The notes under the pieces: generated by a model | Database searches by the model: none | What the model was told of the DNA's origin: nothing | Seen by the model: the letters and a program-made list of their open reading frames with translations, nothing else | Made by a program: the position numbers and the translations under genes | Shown here: piece after piece, positions 1 to 5,442 of the stretch | Layout of the letters: each line of letters begins with the position of its first letter | Numbering within the stretch: position 1 is the first letter of the stretch | Source: CAZDHT01 sp964505325 | Lineage (GTDB): Bacteria; Planctomycetota; PUPC01 | Assembly (NCBI GenBank): GCA_964505325.1 | Contig: CAZDHT010000300.1 | Location: 1-5,844, forward strand | Direction: 5' to 3' | Length of the DNA stretch: 5,844 bases

Positions 1-24
1 CTGCGACTGTTTAGCTTTGCTCAT
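1..24 (-). CDS. Possible 5' end of a divergent gene (8 codons visible)
   Basis: Read leftwards on the minus strand, an ATG at 24-22 opens a frame with no stop to the window edge, encoding MSKAKQSQ. The Lys/Gln-rich start looks plausible for a bacterial N-terminus. A weak minus-strand promoter-like pair (TTGGCT at 59-54, TATACA at 36-31, 17-nt spacer) would start transcription close to the ATG, making a nearly leaderless message. No Shine-Dalgarno sequence is visible. Eight open codons can easily occur by chance, so this is only a hint of what may lie to the left. Confidence 0.15.
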
Positions 25-56
25 GCTATATGTATATCATACCCCATACATACAGC
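25..56. repeat. Imperfect AT-rich inverted repeat upstream of the operon
   Basis: The left arm GCTATATGTAT (25-35) is the reverse complement of the right arm ATACATACAGC (46-56) at 10 of 11 positions, with a 10-nt loop between them; the one mismatch is A28 against C53. No T tract follows on either side, so it does not look like an intrinsic terminator. It lies about 60 bp upstream of the -35 box of the pheA promoter and within the weak divergent promoter-like pair. It could be an operator for a dimeric regulator or a chance feature of AT-rich spacer DNA. Confidence 0.35.
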
Positions 57-117
57 CAAGAACAAGAACGAAAATGCCCCCGTAACTGACCTATTACTTT
101 GATGTCAACGTTTTTGA

Positions 118-146
118 TTGACTCCGGGGCGGGCAGGGGGTATATT
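118..146 (+). promoter_or_regulatory. Sigma70-type promoter for the pheA operon
   Basis: A -35 hexamer TTGACT (118-123) is followed after exactly 17 nt by a -10 hexamer TATATT (141-146). Each matches the consensus at 5 of 6 positions. The region is AT-rich compared with the strongly GC-rich genes, as expected for a promoter. Transcription should start near 152-155, giving a leader of about 60 nt before the pheA start at 213. An overlapping TTGATT at 114-119 is a poorer alternative with a 21-nt spacer. Confidence 0.75.
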
Positions 147-154
147 CTTGGATT

Positions 155-170
155 CGCCAGTGATTTGGCG
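155..170 (+). other. Small stem-loop at the predicted 5' end of the operon mRNA
   Basis: CGCCA (155-159) pairs perfectly with TGGCG (166-170) across a 6-nt loop. Given the promoter position, this hairpin would sit at or within a few nucleotides of the transcript's 5' end. That is a typical place for structures that protect mRNA from decay. The stem is only 5 bp, so it is a modest structure. No run of T follows and no alternative terminator hairpin is visible before pheA, so classical attenuation is not supported. Confidence 0.3.
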
Positions 171-183
171 TGACAGGCGAGGT

Positions 184-222
184 ATGCCCGCGGTTCGGAT
201 ATGGAGGCCCGTATGTCCCTAG
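184..222 (+). CDS. Possible upstream mini-ORF overlapping the pheA start
   Basis: An ATG at 184 opens a 12-codon frame, MPAVRIWRPVCP, ending at TAG 220-222, which lies 7 nt past the pheA ATG at 213 and in another frame. It runs across the pheA Shine-Dalgarno site (203-207), so ribosomes translating it would cover that site. It has one Trp codon and no Phe codons, so it does not resemble a Phe attenuator leader. Its own ribosome binding site is poor: CAGG about 6 nt upstream, or GAGG only 1 nt upstream. It may well be untranslated. Confidence 0.15.
   Translation: MPAVRIWRPVCP
203..207 (+). promoter_or_regulatory. Ribosome binding site that fixes the pheA start at 213
   Basis: GGAGG at 203-207 lies 5 nt before the ATG at 213. 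The in-frame ATG at 201 would overlap this Shine-Dalgarno sequence and has no good site of its own, so 213 is the better start. Confidence 0.75.
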
Positions 223-1274
223 CCGACTGGCGCCGCAAGGTCGACGAGGTGGACCGCCGAATCCTGGAGCTGGTCTCAAAGCGGGCGAAGTACGTCGAGG
301 AGATCGGCAAAGAGAAGGCGGTCTCCTCCAAGAAGACGTTCATCCCGGTCCGTGAGAAGCAGATCTACGCGCGGCTCCGGAAGCTCAATCCGGGCCCGCT
401 CTCCGACACGGCGGTCAAGGGCGTTTTCCGCGAGATCATCTCGGCGTGCCGCGCCCTGGAAGCGCCGATCCGCGTGGCCTACCTCGGCCCGGAGGCCACG
501 TTCACCCACGTCGCGGCTTACGACATCTTCGGCGACTGCGCGGATTACGTCCCGTGCCGCAATATTACGTCCGTCTTCGCGGCCGTCGAGACGGACCGCG
601 CGCACTGCGGCGTGGTCCCCATCGAAAACTCGTCCGAGGGCGCGGTGGGCGAAACGCTCGATGCCTTCATTACCAGCGATTTGACTATCCTGTCCGAGGA
701 GGAGTTGCCCATTCACCTGAATCTGCTGGGCAAGGGCCGGTTCTCGAACGTGGAGCGCGTGTGTTCGAAGCCCATCGCGCTGGCCCAGTGCCGGGACTGG
801 CTGGCCGAGCATCTGCCGGACGCCGAGCTGATCGAGACGGCCAGCACGGCGCGCGCGGCGCAAGAGGCGGCGAGGCGCAAGGACACCGCCGTCGTCGCCC
901 ACGAGATGGCCGCCCGCATCCATAAGCTCAAGGTGCTCCAGGCGCACATCGAGGACGTCGAACGGAACGTCACCCGTTTCTTGATCATTGGGGCGGACAA
1001 GCCGAAGCGCACCGGCAACGACAAGACCGCGCTGCTCTGCTCCGTCAAGCACGAGTCCGGCGGGCTGTGGGGGCTGTTGAACATCATCAAGCAGCATGGC
1101 ATCAACATGACCTATATGTATCCGCGGCCGTCGCGCGACAAGCCGTGGGAGTACTTCTTCTTTATCGACTTGGAAGGCCACAGGGACGACGAGCCGGTGA
1201 CGGCCGTCCTGGCCGACGCGGAGGAGTACTGTCATTTCTTCAAGGTGCTCGGGTCGTTCCCCAGGGCGGATTGA
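213..1274 (+). CDS. pheA: Bifunctional chorismate mutase/prephenate dehydratase (P-protein)
   Basis: The 353-aa product converts chorismate to prephenate and then to phenylpyruvate, the committed cytosolic steps to phenylalanine. Residues about 1-85 form an AroQ-type chorismate mutase helix bundle, with basic residues in WRRK (6-9), SKR (22-24) and GKEK (32-35), the VRE motif (46-48) and the FREIISACRALE helix. Residues about 87-262 are prephenate dehydratase: LGPEATFTH (91-99), VVPIENSSEGAVGETLD (134-150) and the catalytic NVTRF (252-256). Residues about 271-347 form a regulatory ACT domain with GGLWGLL (283-289) and PRPSRDKPWEY. Length and domain order are normal for a P-protein. Two deviations stand out: Ala95 replaces the usual Gly of GPEGT, and the Phe-binding ESRP motif reads YPRP (303-306). 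It is the first gene of the operon. An in-frame ATG at 201 would add four residues, but the Shine-Dalgarno site argues against it. Confidence 0.96.
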   Translation: MSLADWRRKVDEVDRRILELVSKRAKYVEEIGKEKAVSSKKTFIPVREKQIYARLRKLNPGPLSDTAVKGVFREIISACRALEAPIRVAYLGPEATFTHVAAYDIFGDCADYVPCRNITSVFAAVETDRAHCGVVPIENSSEGAVGETLDAFITSDLTILSEEELPIHLNLLGKGRFSNVERVCSKPIALAQCRDWLAEHLPDAELIETASTARAAQEAARRKDTAVVAHEMAARIHKLKVLQAHIEDVERNVTRFLIIGADKPKRTGNDKTALLCSVKHESGGLWGLLNIIKQHGINMTYMYPRPSRDKPWEYFFFIDLEGHRDDEPVTAVLADAEEYCHFFKVLGSFPRAD

Positions 1275-1295
1275 CAGGGCCGAGGAGACCGCCGC

Positions 1296-2054
1296 ATGAG
1301 ACGCCTGTTTGTGGCCGGCAACTGGAAGATGAACAAGGATCTCGCCGGCGCGGTGGAGCTTGCGACCGCGCTCAAGGCGGAGGTCGGCGATCGCACCGAC
1401 ATCGACATCGGGGTGTTCCCCCCGTATGTGTACCTGCCGGCGGCGGTCGAGGCGCTCAAGGGAAGCCGCGTCATCGTCGGCGCCCAAAACCTGCATCCCG
1501 AGCCGAAGGGCGCCTTCACGGCCGAGATCTCCGGGCCGATGATCCTCGATGTCGGCGCCACGCACGTCATTATCGGCCATTCCGAGCGGCGCCACTATTT
1601 CGGCGAGACCGACGAGGGCGTCAACATCAAGCTCAGGGCCGCGCTGGCCTGCGGCCTCCGGCCGATCGTTTGCATCGGAGAGACGCTCGAGCAGCGCGAG
1701 GCCGGCACTACCGAGCAGGTCGTGGGCGCGCAGCTCGAAGGCGCGCTGCGCGACCTCACCGTCGAGCAGGCCGGCGAACTCGTGCTCGCCTACGAGCCGG
1801 TCTGGGCGATCGGGACGGGGGTCACGGCCACCCCGCAACAGGCGCAAGATGTCCACGCATTCATCCGCTCCCGTCTGGCCGAAAGGTTCACACCCGATGT
1901 GGCCGCGTCGGTCCGTATTCAATACGGCGGCAGTGTCAAGCCGGCGAATGCCGCAGACCTGCTCGGCCAGGACGACATCGATGGGGCGCTCGTTGGCGGG
2001 GCCAGCCTCGATGCCGAGTCCTTCCTCGGCATCATCAACTACAAGGAGGCGTAG
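1296..2054 (+). CDS. tpiA: Triosephosphate isomerase
   Basis: The 252-aa product interconverts dihydroxyacetone phosphate and glyceraldehyde 3-phosphate in glycolysis and gluconeogenesis, as a cytosolic homodimer with a TIM-barrel fold. All key residues are visible: GNWKMN (8-13) with Asn9 and Lys11, the electrophile His95 in GHSERR, conserved Cys126 in VCIGET, and the catalytic base Glu167 in AYEPVWAIGTG, which runs into flexible loop 6 (171-179). The phosphate-binding YGGSVKP (210-216) and GGAS (234-237) complete the active site. Length is typical and nothing is missing. AGGAG at 1283-1287, 8 nt before the ATG, supports the start. It follows pheA by 21 nt and directly abuts secG, a tpiA-secG pairing found in many bacteria. 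Confidence 0.98.
   Translation: MRRLFVAGNWKMNKDLAGAVELATALKAEVGDRTDIDIGVFPPYVYLPAAVEALKGSRVIVGAQNLHPEPKGAFTAEISGPMILDVGATHVIIGHSERRHYFGETDEGVNIKLRAALACGLRPIVCIGETLEQREAGTTEQVVGAQLEGALRDLTVEQAGELVLAYEPVWAIGTGVTATPQQAQDVHAFIRSRLAERFTPDVAASVRIQYGGSVKPANAADLLGQDDIDGALVGGASLDAESFLGIINYKEA
2043..2049 (+). promoter_or_regulatory. secG ribosome binding site inside the end of tpiA
   Basis: AAGGAGG (2043-2049) is a near-perfect anti-16S match 5 nt before a GTG at 2055. It lies in the last codons of tpiA, whose TAG (2052-2054) directly abuts that GTG. This fixes GTG as the secG start and suggests coupled translation. Confidence 0.8.
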
Positions 2055-2456
2055 GTGGGTACTGTCAGGGTTGTTCTGTTCGTCATCTTCGTCGTCGACA
2101 GCTTCTTTCTGGTCATCGTGGTCCTGCTCCAGTCGGGCCGCGGCGGTGGGCTGGCCGGCGCGTTGGGTGGCATCGGGGGCGCGGACTCCGCGCTGGGCGT
2201 GCGCGCGGCGAGCCAGATAGAGAAGGCCACGGGTGTCATGGCCGTCATCTTCTTCGCAACCGCCCTGGCGCTCGCTTTCATGGCAGGCGCTGCCGTGCCC
2301 GAGCCGAAAGCACCCAAGATCGGCGGCGAGGGGGTCGGCGGGATCGGAACCACCCCGGCGGCCGGAACCACCCTGCCGGCCGTGACCACTGGCGCCGCCT
2401 CGTCGACCCGGCCGGAAGGAATCACAGCCACTTCGCCGGGAACGGCGGAGAAATAG
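2055..2456 (+). CDS. secG: Preprotein translocase subunit SecG
   Basis: The 133-aa product is the small accessory subunit of the SecYEG channel in the inner membrane, which aids SecA-driven export. The GTG start is supported by a strong Shine-Dalgarno site. Residues about 3-25 form the first membrane helix, followed by the signature loop LLQSGRGGGLAGALGG (24-39). Residues about 58-79 (ATGVMAVIFFATALALAFMA) form the second helix. A tail of about 50 residues rich in Gly, Pro, Thr and Ala follows, containing three imperfect six-residue repeats. In the known SecG topology both ends face the periplasm, so the tail should be periplasmic. SecG proteins vary in their C-terminal extension, so the tail is not alarming. 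Family assignment is firm from the two-helix layout and the LLQSG-GGG loop. Confidence 0.94.
   Translation: MGTVRVVLFVIFVVDSFFLVIVVLLQSGRGGGLAGALGGIGGADSALGVRAASQIEKATGVMAVIFFATALALAFMAGAAVPEPKAPKIGGEGVGGIGTTPAAGTTLPAVTTGAASSTRPEGITATSPGTAEK
2346..2399 (+). repeat. Three imperfect 18-bp tandem units in the SecG tail
   Basis: Units at 2346-2363, 2364-2381 and 2382-2399 encode GTTPAA, GTTLPA and VTTGAA. The first two match at 16 of 18 bases and the third is more diverged. All units are in frame, so copy-number change would lengthen or shorten the tail without breaking the gene. Residue-level periodicity is clear for the first two units only. Confidence 0.5.
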
Positions 2457-2459
2457 CTC

Positions 2460-2464
2460 GAGGG
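2460..2464 (+). promoter_or_regulatory. Ribosome binding site that selects GTG 2471 for yicC
   Basis: GAGGG (2460-2464) lies 6 nt before GTG 2471 but 18 nt before the in-frame ATG 2483. The resulting N-terminus, MLSSMTGFGQA, matches the family start (SMTGF preceded by a few residues), so the GTG is preferred. Confidence 0.7.
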
Positions 2465-2470
2465 ACAGAC

Positions 2471-3349
2471 GTGCTCAGCAGCATGACCGGCTTTGGACAA
2501 GCCAGCTTCTCCGATCACGAGTTCTCCGCCGACGTCACCGTGCGGTCCGTCAACGGCAAACACCTCAAGACCAAGGTCTGGGTCGGGGTCGGCATGCCCA
2601 GCGTTGCGGAACGCATCACGGCGATGGTCGCGAAATGCATGACCCGCGGCACGGTCGACGTGGCCGTCCGCCTCGACTGGGCGGGCGCCGGAGGGACGGC
2701 CTTCAACGAGCGGGTCATCGCGAGCTACGTACGTCAACTGGAGCGGCTCCGCAAGACGCTGGGACTCTCGGCCGAGACCCGGGTCGACGAGGTCGCCCTG
2801 CTGCCCGGCGCCACGGTGTCCAACGGGCCGTCGAGCCGCGCCGAGAGCCGCGTCTGGCGAAAGCTCAAACCCGTCGTGGCGGCGGCCCTGGAGAGAACCA
2901 TGCGCATGAGAGCGTCCGAGGGCCGGATGCTGGCCGCGGCGCTCAGGCGGAACTGCTCCCGGATGACGCAACTGCTGGCCCGGGTCGAGGCCCGGGCCCC
3001 GAAGGCCGTCGCGCAATACCGACGACGGCTCACCCGCCGGGTCCGGGCGCTCCTGGATGAGGTCGCTGGCAAGCTCGACCCCGGTTCGCTTGCCCGCGAG
3101 GCGATCATGTATAGCGAGCGGTCCGACATCAGCGAGGAGCTCTGTCGTATGCGGGCACACATCGATCATTTCGCCAAGGCTCTGAAGGGCAGCGGAACCG
3201 GCCGCAAGCTGGAGTTCATCGCACAAGAGATGCACCGCGAGGCCAACACCATGGCTTCCAAGGCGGCCGACCCGGTGACGACCGAATGGATCATCGACCT
3301 CCGTGGTGAGGTCGACCAGATACGCGAGCAGGCGGCCAATCTGGAATGA
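2471..3349 (+). CDS. yicC: YicC/YloC-family endoribonuclease
   Basis: The 292-aa product belongs to the YicC/YloC family. Members from E. coli and Bacillus have been described as cytosolic endoribonucleases involved in RNA and small-RNA turnover; its target here is unknown. The N-terminal family domain carries SMTGFG (4-9) and SVNGKHL (26-32). The middle, about 80-200, is mostly helical and rich in Arg and Glu. The C-terminal DUF1732-type domain has ERSDISEEL (216-224) and GRKLEFIAQEMHREANTMAS (244-263), the most conserved part of the family. Length matches the usual 285-295. The same frame is open far upstream through secG and tpiA, so an automatic caller could extend it wrongly; the family start and the Shine-Dalgarno site place it at GTG 2471. 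It overlaps gmk by 4 nt, the usual neighbour of yicC. Confidence 0.93.
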   Translation: MLSSMTGFGQASFSDHEFSADVTVRSVNGKHLKTKVWVGVGMPSVAERITAMVAKCMTRGTVDVAVRLDWAGAGGTAFNERVIASYVRQLERLRKTLGLSAETRVDEVALLPGATVSNGPSSRAESRVWRKLKPVVAAALERTMRMRASEGRMLAAALRRNCSRMTQLLARVEARAPKAVAQYRRRLTRRVRALLDEVAGKLDPGSLAREAIMYSERSDISEELCRMRAHIDHFAKALKGSGTGRKLEFIAQEMHREANTMASKAADPVTTEWIIDLRGEVDQIREQAANLE

Positions 3350-3957
3350 CTGGACCGGCCCCCGAAGCCGAGCCAGCGGCCCCGCGAACTGGCAAGATGG
3401 TGGTCATCTCCGGGCCCTCGGGCACGGGAAAGACGACCGTCTGCCACCGGCTCCTGGAGGACCCGGACGTGACGCTCAGCGTTTCTGCCACCACGCGCTC
3501 CCGGCGGCCGGGCGAGGAGGACGGCGTCCACTACCACTTCCTCGACCGTGACCAGTTCCTGGCGCGCGTCGGGCGCGGGGACTTCGCAGAGCATGCCGAG
3601 TATAACGGTCACCTCTACGGCACCCCGCGCGGGCCGCTCGAAGACGCGCTGGCCGAGGGCCGCACCGTGCTGCTTGATATCGACGTGCAGGGCGCGGCGC
3701 AGGTGCGCAAGCTGTACCCGCAGGCGGTCTACATCTTCCTCGACGCGCCGGACCGCGCCGCGGCACAGGCCCGGCTCGAACGTCGCAACACCGAGACGCC
3801 GGAAGAACGCCGCCGCCGAATGGCCGCGGCCGAACGTGAGCGCGCGGTCGGCCGGGACCACTTCGATCATCACGTGATCAACGACGACCTGGATGAGACG
3901 GTCGACCAGATAAGGAGTCTCATCTCCGGCGACAACGCCGGCGGAACGAGTCTTTGA
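3346..3957 (+). CDS. gmk: Guanylate kinase
   Basis: The 203-aa product phosphorylates GMP (and dGMP) to GDP with ATP in the cytosol, feeding GTP and (p)ppGpp pools. It has the Walker A loop GPSGTGKTT (23-31), the GMP-binding SATTRSRRPGE (47-57), YNGHLYGTPRGPLE (86-99), the Walker B-like LLDIDVQGA (109-117), an Arg-rich lid around 144-165, and the C-terminal HVINDDLDE (176-184). Length is normal. The ATG overlaps the yicC stop as ATGA, pointing to translational coupling, since no strong Shine-Dalgarno site is visible. An internal ATG at 3397 (Met18), just before the first beta strand, is a possible alternative start that would remove a Pro/Ala-rich leader. The gmk-rpoZ pairing downstream is widespread. 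Confidence 0.97.
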   Translation: MTGPAPEAEPAAPRTGKMVVISGPSGTGKTTVCHRLLEDPDVTLSVSATTRSRRPGEEDGVHYHFLDRDQFLARVGRGDFAEHAEYNGHLYGTPRGPLEDALAEGRTVLLDIDVQGAAQVRKLYPQAVYIFLDAPDRAAAQARLERRNTETPEERRRRMAAAERERAVGRDHFDHHVINDDLDETVDQIRSLISGDNAGGTSL

Positions 3958-3976
3958 CGCCGTTACGGAGTGTTGT

Positions 3977-4210
3977 ATGAACGAAGCTACGCTGCAGGAG
4001 CTCTCCGTGAAACTGGGTGGGCGCTTCAAGCTGGCGTCCCTGGTTCAAAAGCGGATGGTCGAGCTGATGCGCAACCGCGACGAGATCGTCACCAAGCACA
4101 GCGGCGGGCAGCCGCTCCGGCTGGTGGTGGACGAAGTGGCCGAGGGGCGGCTCGAACTGACCGGGCCCCACGGCGGCGCGCTTGCCATGGGCGACGAAGA
4201 AGCCAAATGA
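3977..4210 (+). CDS. rpoZ: RNA polymerase omega subunit (divergent)
   Basis: The 77-aa product is assigned as omega, the small subunit that helps fold beta' and assemble RNA polymerase. The N-terminal helix region GGRFKLASLVQKRMVEL (14-30) aligns by eye with the family's NRF-x-L-V-x-x-A-x-R pattern, but the common Ala-Lys-Arg-Ala core is changed. The C-terminal half, with VVDEVAEGRLEL (50-61), is acidic and typical in size. GGAG (3967-3970), 6 nt before the ATG, fixes the start. Position between gmk and the CoA genes is the canonical place for rpoZ, and this supports a call that sequence similarity alone would leave weaker. No membrane segment or signal peptide is seen. Confidence 0.85.
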   Translation: MNEATLQELSVKLGGRFKLASLVQKRMVELMRNRDEIVTKHSGGQPLRLVVDEVAEGRLELTGPHGGALAMGDEEAK

Positions 4211-4234
4211 GCGCGGCGGCGCAGAGGAGTTCCA

Positions 4235-4774
4235 ATGCAGGCGCGTGAGATCGTGCTGTGCGTGACCGGCGGGATCGCGGCGTACAAGGCCGCCGACCTC
4301 GCGTCCAAACTCCGCCAGCGGGGCGCCAACGTCACCGTCGCGATGACCGACGCCGCGCAGAAGCTTGTCGCGCCCATCACGTTCGAGGCGGTCTCGGGCA
4401 ATCCGGTCGCCACGACCCTCTGGCCGCCGCCGGGCACGCGGCCACTCGATCACATCTCGCTCTCGGAACGGGCCGAGCTGATCGTCGTCGCGCCCGCTAC
4501 CGCGGACTTCATCGGCAAGATCGCTGCGGGCATCGCCGACGACGTCGTCACCACCACGATCATGGCGGCGTCCGTCCCGGTCATCATCGCCCCGGCGATG
4601 AACGACCGAATGTGGGCCAATCCCGTCGTCCAACGCAACGTCAAGACGCTCACCGAATTCGGCTACCGCATCGTCGGCCCCGGCGAGGGCTGGCTCGCCT
4701 GCGGCACGCGCGGCGTCGGCCGGATGGTCGAGGCCGACGAGATCATCCGGGCCGCCGAGGCCGCGCTCGAATGA
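4235..4774 (+). CDS. coaC: Phosphopantothenoylcysteine decarboxylase (stand-alone CoaC)
   Basis: The 179-aa flavoprotein uses FMN to decarboxylate 4'-phospho-N-pantothenoylcysteine to 4'-phosphopantetheine in coenzyme A synthesis. It shows TGGIAAYK (11-18), the catalytic His73 in LDHISLSERAELIVVAPATA, the FMN-binding stretch FIGKIAAGIADD (92-103), the substrate-binding PAMNDRMW (120-127) and the active-site Cys156 in GWLACGTRGVGRM. In most bacteria this domain is fused to the CoaB synthetase in one protein of about 400 aa. Here it ends at TGA 4772-4774 just after its last helix, and CoaB starts within the stop as ATGA. AGAGGAG (4223-4229), 5 nt upstream, supports the start. All motifs of the decarboxylase half are present, so it should be active. 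Confidence 0.95.
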   Translation: MQAREIVLCVTGGIAAYKAADLASKLRQRGANVTVAMTDAAQKLVAPITFEAVSGNPVATTLWPPPGTRPLDHISLSERAELIVVAPATADFIGKIAAGIADDVVTTTIMAASVPVIIAPAMNDRMWANPVVQRNVKTLTEFGYRIVGPGEGWLACGTRGVGRMVEADEIIRAAEAALE

Positions 4775-5442
4775 GATATCTCGTCACGGCCGGCCCCACC
4801 CGTGAGTTCATCGACGACGTGCGGTTCCTCAGCAACGCCTCCAGCGGACGGATGGGCTGCGCGCTCGCGCGTGCAGCCAAAGACGCGGGCGGCCGGGTGA
4901 CCCTTGTCTATGGCGCCATCGCCGGCGCCCCGCCCGAGTGCGACCGCCTGGTGCCGGTGACGTCCGCTGAGGAGATGCGGAACGCCGTCATCGAACATGC
5001 CGCCCGCGCCGATGCGATCATCATGGCCGCGGCCGTCGCCGACTATCGTCCCGCCGAGCGGACGCCGGGCAAGATCAAGAAGTCGGCGGACGAGCTGGTG
5101 CTGCGGCTCGCCCGGACGCCCGACATCCTGGCCGAACTCGGCCGGCAGAAGGGCGGCCGCATCCTGGTCGGCTTTGCGCTCGAAGCAGAGAACGCCCGGG
5201 AGAACGCTCTGCGAAAGCTGGGCGCGAAGAACCTCGACCTGATCGTCGTGAACAGCCCCGCCGCGATGGGGGCGGACCGCGCGAGCGTCGAACTGCTTTT
5301 CGCCTCCGGCGAGAGCGAGGAGTTGGCCGATTTTCCAAAGTCGGAGATCGCCGCCCGAATCATCCGCGCCGTCGAGACCCTGAAGGTCAACCCGCAAGGA
5401 AGCACCGATGGACCGAGTCGAACTGCTGATCCGGGTTCGTGA
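4771..5442 (+). CDS. coaB: Phosphopantothenate-cysteine ligase (stand-alone CoaB)
   Basis: The 223-aa product joins 4'-phosphopantothenate to cysteine, the step just before CoaC. In this bacterial type the acid is normally activated with CTP. It has LVTAGPTREFIDDVRFLSN (4-22) followed by ASSGRMG (23-29), corresponding to the E. coli segment with the essential Asn210, then AAAVADYRP (86-94), KIKK (101-104) containing the counterpart of Lys289, and GFALEAEN (134-141) in place of the common GFAAETEN. The start ATG overlaps the coaC stop, and GAGG lies 10 nt upstream. The frame is also open back through coaC, but that upstream part is an out-of-frame shadow. The last 12 residues or so are encoded inside the start of dut and look like an unconserved tail. 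The enzyme should act together with CoaC as a two-protein complex. Confidence 0.94.
   Translation: MRYLVTAGPTREFIDDVRFLSNASSGRMGCALARAAKDAGGRVTLVYGAIAGAPPECDRLVPVTSAEEMRNAVIEHAARADAIIMAAAVADYRPAERTPGKIKKSADELVLRLARTPDILAELGRQKGGRILVGFALEAENARENALRKLGAKNLDLIVVNSPAAMGADRASVELLFASGESEELADFPKSEIAARIIRAVETLKVNPQGSTDGPSRTADPGS

Noticed and set aside
276..1922. A 548-codon open frame on the minus strand across pheA and tpiA.
   Set aside because: It is antisense to two unmistakable genes. In strongly GC-biased DNA the opposite strand is naturally poor in stop codons. Its Arg/Asp/Gly-rich product shows no recognisable domain.
1067..2470. Open frame upstream of yicC, which could suggest a 760-aa protein with a long N-terminal domain.
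   Set aside because: This part lies out of frame over pheA, tpiA and secG and is Arg/Gly/Pro-rich. The YicC family start and a Shine-Dalgarno site place the true start at 2471.
2039..3235. A 398-codon minus-strand open frame across secG and yicC.
   Set aside because: Same reasoning: it is a shadow of the codon bias of secG and yicC, with no family features and no plausible ribosome site.
3866..3884. Palindromic-looking GATCATCACGTGATC within gmk.
   Set aside because: It encodes the conserved HHVIN segment of guanylate kinase. Arms are short and it sits mid-gene, so coding constraint explains it.
3310..3912. A 13-bp direct repeat GGTCGACCAGATA at 3310-3322 (end of yicC) and 3900-3912 (end of gmk).
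   Set aside because: Both copies encode VDQI in amphipathic C-terminal helices with the same preferred codons. No flanking structure suggests mobility or a regulatory site.
3958..4234. Gaps around rpoZ examined for terminators or an internal promoter.
   Set aside because: The gaps are 19 and 24 nt, hold ribosome sites, and show no stem-loop with T tract and no convincing -35/-10 pair.
4258..4770. Open frame upstream of coaB, which could suggest a larger CoaB or a frameshifted CoaBC.
   Set aside because: The translation in that frame is not CoaC-like, while the coaC frame is intact with all motifs up to its own stop.
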